Source: an uncultured Oscillospiraceae bacterium (GTDB taxonomy: Bacteria; Bacillota; Clostridia; Oscillospirales; Oscillospiraceae). From it: 16,183 nucleotides of DNA. Made by a program: the position numbers and the translations under genes. The notes beneath the pieces are model-generated. The model made no database searches, had not been told where the DNA came from, and saw only the letters and a program-made list of their open reading frames with translations. Positions within the stretch are counted from its first letter, which is position 1, and each line of letters starts with the position of its first letter. Of the stretch, positions 6,701-12,479 are shown piece by piece. The DNA lies in NCBI GenBank assembly GCA_937915075.1, contig CALDMA010000153.1:1-16183 (forward strand). The letters are read 5' to 3'.

Positions 6701-8654
6701 TTGTAGTAAATTCTTTGGGACCAAAGCTGCCGTCTACAGCCTTGATCTCAAAGACGGCATTGGGCAGGGCTTTGGACGGATCGGCGCTGTCGACCTTGAC
6801 CAGGCGCAGCCCCGGCTTGCGATCGTTGAAGAATACCAGTTGCAGGATGCCGTCGCCCGCCTCCAGTTCGATCTCCTGCGGCATGACATTGACGATATGG
6901 CTCTCATCGCCGGTATCCACTTCCTCTACACGATAGGTGCCGGGTTCGAGGTCGGTCAGCAGAATCTCACCAAGCTGGTCGGTCTGGTAGGTGCCGAGCA
7001 GCACAGTGTCTTTATAGATATTGAAGGAGACATCCGGCAGAGTTTCCATACTGCCGCGGTCATACTTGACGATGCGCAGGCCGGGATTCGCCTCGTTTTT
7101 CAGGGTGTAGGAGGTGACCGTTGCTTTGACCACATTCACCGTATGGATCTGACTGTCCAACTGATATCCGATCGGCGCTGTGATCTCACGGATCTCATAT
7201 GCGCCGGGCAGAAGGTTCGTAAACTGGCAGACACCGGCCATATTGGTGGTGCCTGTCTGGGTCGCTCCGGTTTCAATATGTCGGATCTGCACCTGAGCCC
7301 CATAAAGGCCATCGCCGTTTGCTGCATCGACCTTTTCAATACGCAGATCACCATAAGGTTCGTTTGCGAAGGTGACTTTTGCCGTCTCACCATAACGAAC
7401 GTTGACCGTTTGGGTCGGAGTTTCAGCGGGCAGGTAGTATTTCGGCGGTGTGAGTTCCGTTACCACATAGGTGCCGCTCTCCCGCAGATCCAGTAGGATA
7501 CGGCCCTGCGCGTCAGTGGAATAGGTCCCATACACATCGCCGGACGGAAGCTTCACTTCAAAGACGGCGCCTTCCAAAGGAATGTTTGTGCCAGCTTCGA
7601 CTTTGATGATCTCCAGCCCGGTTTCCGGCTGATCCGGTTCCTGCTCGTCACCGTAGGTACTGACTGCGGACACACTCATTGCGCGAGTAGGGTCGGTATC
7701 GCACATATAGTGCTGCAGCTGGCCGTATTTATTGGTTTCCATGCACGAAGCGTAAAATACTGCATACTGATAGACATTCGTGCTGAAAGTCAGTTGTACG
7801 GAACCGCTCTTACCTGCCACGCTATCCGCAGGGTAGAGGATCTTGCACTTTCCGGCGTAAACGCCGCCGTCCGTGGTGGTCGTGATGGTACTGATCTCGT
7901 TGTTATCCATATCCACGATCTTTGTGCCTGCGGGCACGGCGGACGGATCGGAAAACGCGACCTGCACCGCATAGTTGCAGATCCATGTAGCGGACTTGAC
8001 CGTGATTACTTGCTGCTTATAGGAGACGCCATTGATGGTGACGGGATACGCCTCCTCACGGTCGACTTCAGTAGTCAGCGCGGGAGCCAGATTGGTTGTC
8101 CATCTGGTGCCGCGGGTGTAGATATCCTTAGCGGCCGCAAGGATCTTCTGTGCACGCTGTAGTTCCAGCCCGGTAAGACTGGAATTGACCTTCAGGTTGT
8201 TGATGTTCCATCCGGGGAGGATATAGCACCACAGCGCCATTTTTGTGGCATAGTACGCCTGCTCTTTATTCTCTAACTTTAATTCACCAAGGCCGCGGGT
8301 GGGATAACCGTTTGCCACGATGCCGGTGATCTTGGGGTCGGATGCTTTTTGGTCGGCCAGATACTTGATGATCTCGCCGGGAGCTACCGTCTGCGGTACG
8401 CCTTTGACGGTGGGGTTCACGCAGTAAGCAGGAATCTCCTTTACCGTACCATTTGCGCTTTGATATTTGAAGTAGGTATAGAGAAAAGACTGCACTTTAC
8501 CATTGATGGCGAGGTAGGACAGCTTTGTGCCGCCATTGAAGATGTTGACCTCGCCCAGCGCCTCTTCCTCAGAGGAGGCGGCCTGGGCCATGCCCGGAAG
8601 GAGGCTGAGAACCATCACGAGGATAAGCAGTAAGGATAGAAATCGTTTTTTCAT
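3753..8654 (-). CDS. Giant SpaA/CnaB-repeat surface adhesin with thioester-like domain and terminal LPKTG-Y
   Basis: Secreted 1633-residue protein. The signal peptide spans residues 1-25 (core FLSLLLILVMVLSLLPG, cut after AQA). An N-terminal thioester-type domain (about 30-330) carries Cys78 in AYCVN, but the second motif reads ATKMALW, with Lys138 where thioester domains have Gln. Twelve tandem CnaB/SpaA domains follow (348-1451, about 92 residues each); every copy keeps the isopeptide Lys at its start and the Glu of the E-x-x-(A)P-x-GY-like strand, and eleven keep the closing Asn (the eighth has Asp1072). A unique C-terminal domain (about 1452-1620) ends in VTLPKTGY and stop, with no membrane segment or basic tail. 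The sortase gene is immediately upstream. The start has GGAGG 7 bases before the ATG. I infer a long protease-resistant fibre for contact between cells or host binding, perhaps mating-pair adhesion. A terminator-like hairpin just before its ribosome binding site suggests expression depends on readthrough. Confidence 0.9.
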   Translation of the reverse strand: MKKRFLSLLLILVMVLSLLPGMAQAASSEEEALGEVNIFNGGTKLSYLAINGKVQSFLYTYFKYQSANGTVKEIPAYCVNPTVKGVPQTVAPGEIIKYLADQKASDPKITGIVANGYPTRGLGELKLENKEQAYYATKMALWCYILPGWNINNLKVNSSLTGLELQRAQKILAAAKDIYTRGTRWTTNLAPALTTEVDREEAYPVTINGVSYKQQVITVKSATWICNYAVQVAFSDPSAVPAGTKIVDMDNNEISTITTTTDGGVYAGKCKILYPADSVAGKSGSVQLTFSTNVYQYAVFYASCMETNKYGQLQHYMCDTDPTRAMSVSAVSTYGDEQEPDQPETGLEIIKVEAGTNIPLEGAVFEVKLPSGDVYGTYSTDAQGRILLDLRESGTYVVTELTPPKYYLPAETPTQTVNVRYGETAKVTFANEPYGDLRIEKVDAANGDGLYGAQVQIRHIETGATQTGTTNMAGVCQFTNLLPGAYEIREITAPIGYQLDSQIHTVNVVKATVTSYTLKNEANPGLRIVKYDRGSMETLPDVSFNIYKDTVLLGTYQTDQLGEILLTDLEPGTYRVEEVDTGDESHIVNVMPQEIELEAGDGILQLVFFNDRKPGLRLVKVDSADPSKALPNAVFEIKAVDGSFGPKEFTTNEYGEIDLSNLPAGAYVVTEKSCPGYEIDDAQRIIQLRPNETGEFVFTNSVKPSLEIIKTSTDGTPLPGVTFRIAKIADGSHYLDRTTDAQGMIRLDGLEPGVYSVKETATLSDHILDTKEYHVELFAGKVSTLVIQNERRPNLTVYKHDADTGEPVPNTVFLVKAADGHSVDEIRTGEDGSARLENLLPGVYEIIEKSVPSPYLLDASSQLVTLYPNRDHTVFFENHQKPVLTIRKIDSITKEPIPHTKFQIWYLSNNTDTGEMRDLGYYYTDENGQIQLSKLADGWYRVTEVEPADGYAMKDPTTQQFYLTAGTGKTITFENTPLSGLVIRKVDADTGAVLQGAKFSLKYLSGTSGTGGTTIGEYTTGANGTVTINRLKAGTYVVEEIKAPDGYEISEGAKTVYITGNEQAVVTVEFADKAHGQLIVRKLDSVTKQPLPGAIFEITTSDGAYVPNSGGAISSNGIYTTDENGQIHITGVAPGTTLVVTETKAPDGYVLDTTSQTVVINANDTQTLTFTNTPIGGLTIIKADEESGRRISGVQMEVRRMNGEIIGTYTTDENGLIRLPEAEAGWYTVTELKAAKGYRLDTTPKNIEVKDGQTAVLTVTNHKASGVLIHKVDANTGEGIYGTTFLLYDANHNPVGEYVSDQDGYVYMDEGLEDGRYYLREIRAADGYIRDDTLKTIYVRYGATSEIRWENTAIKGQIQIIKKSADDNPINGLSAGTLLEGAVFEIYDKAGNTVDTIRTDKNGRAVSKLLPLSRYTIREIKAPNYYAINTTVMTAYLEHEGQIVTFEVENNSVSTGVSIKKTGYAQVMPGQPIRYTLTQIGNTSTVPLESFYWRDALPAQVQLDKIVTGTYNQSLSYKVIYKTNTSNGYLTLADNLSTAKNYVLDTRPAALGLASNERITELMFVFGTVKAGFAQVETPYLYGTVRKGLSNGSSFVNVADVGGLYQGQWIMGVSRWVTEVYAKTNVTLPKTGY
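4302..7613 (-). repeat. Twelve tandem CnaB domain repeats in the adhesin gene
   Basis: The repeat units begin with L-x-I-x-K-x-D-like strands, for example LRIEKVDAANGD, LVIRKVDADTGA and LIVRKLDSVTKQ. They end with F-x-N, for example VTFANEP and LTFTNTP. The units differ enough at protein and DNA level that they look like an old duplication series rather than a recent expansion. The regular composition also leaves long meaningless open frames on the opposite strand. Confidence 0.85.
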
Positions 8655-8666
8655 ATTGTTACCTCC

Positions 8667-8696
8667 AAAAAGAAAGGATGCCGCAAAACGGCATCC
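8667..8696 (-). terminator. Intrinsic terminator immediately upstream of the adhesin ribosome binding site
   Basis: GGATGCCG (8676-8683) and CGGCATCC (8689-8696) form a perfect 8-bp stem with a 5-nt loop. On the minus strand it is followed by TTTCTTTTT and then directly by GGAGG and the adhesin ATG at 8654. There is no space for a promoter between the hairpin and the gene, so the adhesin mRNA must read through it or be made by processing. Confidence 0.75.
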
Positions 8697-8741
8697 CTGT
8701 ATGGATGATCGTCAATTTTCTATGACCAGCGCGGCATTCCA

Positions 8742-9521
8742 TCATTTTTCGCGGGCCTGCACGCACCAGCGATAATCCGGCTGATTCATCACGCAGGTAA
8801 TAAGGGTGATGATATTCTCTGTGCTGTCGTTCAGGACGCTGATATCGTCCACGCTGATTTTACTGACGGAGTACACCTCGTAGCTGCGTGTGCCGAGCTG
8901 GGTGGTCAGCTTGATGGTGTCACCAACATCGAGGGTGTGAATCTTCCCGAAATGATTGTTGATACCTCGATTGTGACCCGCAATGGCCACATTGCCCTCC
9001 CAAATGGAAGTGCTGGCAAAATGGCCCGCGCCCTTGCGGAGCGCGTCTGCGTCCGTTCCCTGATACACTTTGACAGACAGGTCAAGGGTGGGGATTTTCA
9101 ATGTACCGAGGTAGCCGCCGCTGTAATAAAGGTCTTTCGTAACAGCCGTGTACTTGGTTTGCGTGTAGGAGCCGGTGTTTCCGCCGGTACTTCCGGAGGC
9201 GGAGGGCGGCAGGACGGTCACGCCACCCGTACCGCTGACCGTTCCCGTGGTCGAACCGCTCACAAGGTTCGGCGTCAGCAACTCCCCGGCGTTCAGTGTA
9301 TAACTGGTCGGACTTCCGAAGGCGGGTGGAATATAGGCGGCATTTTTACTGCGGTCGGTATTCGCGGGTTTGTCCGTCGTCACATAGATGGTATCGTCCG
9401 AGGTGGGACGCCCGAACACACCTGCGTCTGGGGCAGAAATGTTGTAATCTGCTGCATATGCGGGTACGGAAAGGCTTGCCAACAGGCAGCAGATGGTCAA
9501 AAGCAGTGCGGACTTTTTCAT
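8742..9521 (-). CDS. Sortase (Cys transpeptidase) with signal peptide and long linker
   Basis: Protein of 259 residues. The catalytic set is complete: His183 in AIAGHNRG, Cys243 in the TLxTC motif (TLITC, 239-243) and Arg251 in DYRWCV. The enzyme domain spans about 125-259 and resembles class B/D-like clostridial sortases; I would not fix the class by eye. Residues 1-23 form a signal peptide with a good cleavage site (VPAYA before AD), followed by a Gly/Ser/Thr-rich linker of about 90 residues. No other membrane segment exists, so either the signal serves as an uncleaved anchor or the enzyme is released, which is unusual. The ATG overlaps the stop of the upstream gene as ATGA. The obvious substrate is the LPKTG motif of the next gene; the action could be attachment to the wall or to another protein. 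Confidence 0.9.
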   Translation of the reverse strand: MKKSALLLTICCLLASLSVPAYAADYNISAPDAGVFGRPTSDDTIYVTTDKPANTDRSKNAAYIPPAFGSPTSYTLNAGELLTPNLVSGSTTGTVSGTGGVTVLPPSASGSTGGNTGSYTQTKYTAVTKDLYYSGGYLGTLKIPTLDLSVKVYQGTDADALRKGAGHFASTSIWEGNVAIAGHNRGINNHFGKIHTLDVGDTIKLTTQLGTRSYEVYSVSKISVDDISVLNDSTENIITLITCVMNQPDYRWCVQAREK

Positions 9522-10519
9522 TCTTCTTCATCCTCCCATTTGTTATCATGGCGGCGTTTTACTGTTCTGATGCCAAAATAGACGCCTGCGGCCAGCAGGA
9601 TAAGGACTGTGGGAATTACGATCCAAAGCCAGTTAAAGGTTGAACCGGCATTGTCTTTTTCGGCGGAGAGATGGCTGTCACGCTCATCAGACTGAATACC
9701 GTCCCCGTCAGGCGCTGCGGCCGTTCCTGCACTGGAAAATACGGCTGTATAGACCACCGTATCACAGGTGGTCCTTGTAACCTCACCGCTGTAATCTGCC
9801 GTGACGACATAGCCTGTGGCATACTTGCTGGTTGCCGTTCCGGTATAGGTGGCCACAGCGGTATAGCGCATCGCCAGCTCATAGCCGTCCATCTGATCCT
9901 CCGCCGCACTTTCCCATCGGATATCCGCAAGTGTCAGAGTCCGGCCATTCTCCTCCACGCTTTTCGGAATAAGAGCGGTATCTGCGTCGGAGAGATTTGG
10001 ATAAGTACGGGTTGCCGATACACCATAGCTTCGGCTTTTATAGCCTGCTGCCTCCACCTTGATGCTGGTATGATCCAGTGCGAGAACGCCGGAATATCCA
10101 TCTTCGGTAGACACCTCCAGCTCCGATGAGAGCAGCTTCAGGATCTCTGCCATATCTTTGGTATCGGTGTTCAATGTCAGTACCTCGATATGCTCTTTGG
10201 TATCTGTTTCGGTCATGTCGTTTTTCAGCAGATCCAGCAGGGTGTAGCTGCGGCCTTCCCGTTCAAAGTCAGCAGTGGGGATCGCGGCAGGATCGTCGGC
10301 GGCCGTCAAATAGTAGATCTTTTCCAGACGATAGATGCCATTTTCCTCACTGACTCTGACTTCGGCAGGATAGGCACTGACCGGTTGGGGCATCGATGCT
10401 TCCGGCAGGGCAGGTGCTGCTTCCTCTGCTCCCGCTGTGTTCTCCGCCGCCAGTGCAGTGCCGGTCATCATGCATAGCGTCAGCATGAGGCAGAGCAGAG
10501 ATGACACACATTTTTTCAT
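9518..10519 (-). CDS. Secreted surface protein with a C-terminal membrane anchor and internal duplication
   Basis: Protein of 333 residues preceded by AAGGAGG at good spacing. The signal peptide (MKKCVSSLLCLMLTLCMMTG, cut after ALA) is followed by an extracellular region of about 265 residues, one membrane segment (LWIVIPTVLILLAAGVYFGI), a basic stop (KRRHD) and an acidic tail ending WEDEEE. The extracellular part seems to hold two related units: one with IPTADFEREGRSYTLLDLL (about residue 80), the other with IPKSVEENGRTLTLADIRW (about residue 190). There is no LPxTG. It is translationally coupled to the sortase by ATGA, which argues that the two products work together, for example as scaffold or substrate holder. 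I do not recognise a named family; it shares the signal, stalk, membrane, acidic-tail plan with the protein encoded after the adhesin. Confidence 0.8.
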   Translation of the reverse strand: MKKCVSSLLCLMLTLCMMTGTALAAENTAGAEEAAPALPEASMPQPVSAYPAEVRVSEENGIYRLEKIYYLTAADDPAAIPTADFEREGRSYTLLDLLKNDMTETDTKEHIEVLTLNTDTKDMAEILKLLSSELEVSTEDGYSGVLALDHTSIKVEAAGYKSRSYGVSATRTYPNLSDADTALIPKSVEENGRTLTLADIRWESAAEDQMDGYELAMRYTAVATYTGTATSKYATGYVVTADYSGEVTRTTCDTVVYTAVFSSAGTAAAPDGDGIQSDERDSHLSAEKDNAGSTFNWLWIVIPTVLILLAAGVYFGIRTVKRRHDNKWEDEEE

Positions 10520-10573
10520 GCTTGTTTTCCTCCTTGTTTTTTAATATTCAGGGTACATGCTCAACGGTTTCTG

Positions 10574-10987
10574 CTATGCCGCCAGCCATTGATAGCCTCG
10601 ATCCGCCTCGTCAATACAGCGGTTGAGTATCTCGAAAAAGCGCTTTGGAGTGAGTTCCACATCCAGCCAGTGTGTGGCACGGTAGGAATAACAGCCGACC
10701 TCATCATTGATGGCATGGCTGCCCAGCACACTGTGCAGATTCAGTTCGTTGGCAAGCTGTCGCTTGCGGGACATTTCCGGATCCCGTATCGCTTTGGCCA
10801 GGCAGATGACCAGCAGGGGGTGCAGCGGCGAGAATGAAACCTGCATGTAGTAGCCTCGATAATCCATTGTCAGAGAAGTTTCATCTTCTGCCTCGACCTT
10901 CATGTTGGATAAGATCATCTTGCGCGCATTTTCGGCAAGCCCCGACCTTCTGGCCTGCTCTTCGCAGGTCAGCGCATAATCAAGCAT
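10574..10987 (-). CDS. Conserved-looking cytosolic protein, 137 residues, unknown function
   Basis: I chose the ATG at 10987 because a perfect AAGGAGG stands 9 bases before it. The longer open frame (from 11026) would start inside the loop of a hairpin and overlap the previous gene. The protein begins MLDYALTCEEQARRSGLAE. It has no signal or membrane segment and alternates strands and helices: a middle beta region YRGYYMQVSFSPLHPLLVICLA and a C-terminal helix FFEILNRCIDEADRGYQWLA. This recalls the YbjN/CesT-like chaperone fold, but the resemblance is only by eye. It sits between the S1 protein and the secreted anchored protein, so a chaperone or regulatory role for the transfer or surface apparatus is possible. 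Confidence 0.6.
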   Translation of the reverse strand: MLDYALTCEEQARRSGLAENARKMILSNMKVEAEDETSLTMDYRGYYMQVSFSPLHPLLVICLAKAIRDPEMSRKRQLANELNLHSVLGSHAINDEVGCYSYRATHWLDVELTPKRFFEILNRCIDEADRGYQWLAA

Positions 10988-11010
10988 ATCTTTCAACCTC
11001 CTTATCTTGG

Positions 11011-11039
11011 TTGCCACCCCGTTCATCGCGGGGTGGCAA
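11011..11039 (-). other. Perfect 11-bp hairpin at the junction of the S1 protein and 137-residue protein genes
   Basis: TTGCCACCCCG (11011-11021) and CGGGGTGGCAA (11029-11039) pair perfectly around a 7-nt loop. The loop contains the stop codon of the S1-domain gene. On the minus strand it is followed by CCAAGATAAGGAGG, the ribosome binding site of the next gene, with no U-run. It could be a processing or stability element, or act in translational coupling as ribosomes finish the upstream gene. Confidence 0.65.
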
Positions 11040-12396
11040 TATGTGTGATGACGCCCCAGATCCGGTTAGACACATTGTTGATGCCAAGGATCCGAACCGT
11101 CACGCGGGCGCCTCTGGGGGGACGGCCACGCTTGGGATAGCTGCAAAGGCAATCGATCCCGCCATCCAAAGAGACAAATACTCCGTTCATGTCCACCATA
11201 CTGACGGTACCTACATATCGGTTGCCTACGGTGTAGCGGCGCAGTGCCCGCTCATAGGGGTTTTCACCGGCCTGCTTGATGGAGGCGCTGACACGGATGT
11301 GGTTCCGGTCACTGCGGTCAATGCGCAAGATCTTGACCAAAATGCGCTGGCCGGACTGAAAGCAGTCCTGCGCGTCCAGCATACGCTGATAGCTCAGCTC
11401 TCGAAGCGGGATATAGACCTCAAGGCCGAACAGGTCCACAAAGATACCTGCACGGATCACAGATACGACACGAGCTTCCGCGCAGATACCCTCATAGAGC
11501 AAGTTGTTCCCGTCCCGGTCGGTGCCGAAATAGTACGCACGCCGCTTGGCGGCCATAGCTTCCAGTCGGCTGCCGACCGCCACGCCTGCCTTCGCATCGA
11601 TACCTTTGATGATATAGTCCACTTCGGCGCCGAGACGCTTGGTGATCATGTAGTGCAGCACATCCTCCGGGAGCTGGCCGCGGAAATCCTCCGGAGGATC
11701 CACCGTCTGATCTGCTGGAATGATGACCTTGATATCGCCGTGATAAATGACTGCGAGAGAAGGGCCATGGCCCTCTGCAAGGCGTTCGATGCCCTGGATG
11801 GTATCGGTCAGAATACGCTTGGTTTTCATGGACTCCATCAGATCCAAAAGATCATTGCGGGCCTTATCTGCCTCAGTTTCCACACTGGGGCGGTCATCAA
11901 TGGAGATGACCTGCGAAGCCGGTTTGGCCGAAGCGCGCTTGCGCGTCTTTTTCTCCGGAGTGTCGACGCCGTCAGATGCATCCCCGGGCGGTTTTCCCGT
12001 CGCTGTGTCAGACTCACTTTTCTTCGCCCGGGGTTTTCTGGTCCGGCGTGCCGGAGGGCTCTCTTCAGGTTTTTTCTCCTCCGGTTCGGAATCAGTCTGG
12101 GAAACCGGAGCCTCCGGTGCACTGAAGATATCGGATCCGGCCGGGAATTCTTCAGAATTTACCTGCGCCGAGTCAGTCTGGAGCGGCGCATCTTCCGGTG
12201 TGTTGCACGCGGCGTCTTCGATCGAAATTCCGCCTTGATCTGCAAATTCAGAATCAGTCTGGTGAATAGCGTTGTGCTCCGGCATATCTTCAGCGCTGAG
12301 TACTGCAGCTTCTTCATATGCCGAGTCAGTCTGGGGCAGAGATTGCTCGTTGGTGCTTTCGCCTCCCGGGATTGTTTCCATCTTTTTCACTGCCAT
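11023..12396 (-). CDS. Two-S1-domain RNA-binding protein with an acidic repeated N-terminus
   Basis: The 457-residue form starts at 12396, where GGAGGATCAAACA precedes ATG; 16 extra codons upstream lie in the hairpin region. Residues 1-100 are acidic and low-complexity with four QTDS repeats. Residues about 105-155 are strongly basic (ARRTRKPRAKK, KKTRKRASAK). A conserved-looking central part (about 165-285) is followed by two S1 OB-fold domains: GICAEARVVSVIRAGIFVDL (about 305-380) and NRYVGTVSMVDMNGVFVSLD (about 395-455). S1 domains bind single-stranded RNA, and sometimes DNA. It lies between the coupling protein and the surface genes in an operon full of RNA hairpins, so it may influence readthrough or translation of that operon. 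That is speculation; binding transferred single-stranded DNA near the coupling protein is an equal alternative. Confidence 0.8.
   Translation of the reverse strand: MAVKKMETIPGGESTNEQSLPQTDSAYEEAAVLSAEDMPEHNAIHQTDSEFADQGGISIEDAACNTPEDAPLQTDSAQVNSEEFPAGSDIFSAPEAPVSQTDSEPEEKKPEESPPARRTRKPRAKKSESDTATGKPPGDASDGVDTPEKKTRKRASAKPASQVISIDDRPSVETEADKARNDLLDLMESMKTKRILTDTIQGIERLAEGHGPSLAVIYHGDIKVIIPADQTVDPPEDFRGQLPEDVLHYMITKRLGAEVDYIIKGIDAKAGVAVGSRLEAMAAKRRAYYFGTDRDGNNLLYEGICAEARVVSVIRAGIFVDLFGLEVYIPLRELSYQRMLDAQDCFQSGQRILVKILRIDRSDRNHIRVSASIKQAGENPYERALRRYTVGNRYVGTVSMVDMNGVFVSLDGGIDCLCSYPKRGRPPRGARVTVRILGINNVSNRIWGVITHIATPR
12089..12334 (-). repeat. Four QTDS repeats in the S1 protein N-terminus
   Basis: The DNA word GA(A/G)TCAGTCTGG on the plus strand occurs at 12089-12100, 12170-12181, 12251-12262 and 12323-12334, spaced 81, 81 and 72 bases (27, 27 and 24 codons). 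It encodes QTDS followed by Ala or Glu in alternation, usually preceded by a PE-x-x-P-like segment (as in TPEDAPLQTDSA). The sequence between them is degenerate. Confidence 0.7.
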
Positions 12397-12426
12397 TGTT
12401 TGATCCTCCGTTTCAGTTATTTGGAT

Positions 12427-12455
12427 ATAAAAAGAGCGTCTCATTTCTGAGACGC
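12427..12455 (-). terminator. Intrinsic terminator between the coupling protein and S1 protein genes
   Basis: GCGTCTCA and TGAGACGC form an 8-bp stem that on the minus strand is closed by a GAAA tetraloop and followed by TCTTTTTAT. It starts 24 bases after the coupling protein stop and ends about 31 bases before the S1 gene ATG, again just ahead of the ribosome binding site. Confidence 0.75.
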
Positions 12456-12479
12456 GTACTTCCGACTATTCTGTTGTAC

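Noticed and set aside
10834..12450. Plus-strand open frame of 538 codons opposite the S1 protein gene
   Set aside because: The minus strand shows clear S1 domains and a good start. The plus-strand frame has a biased composition, no recognisable domain and no ribosome binding site.
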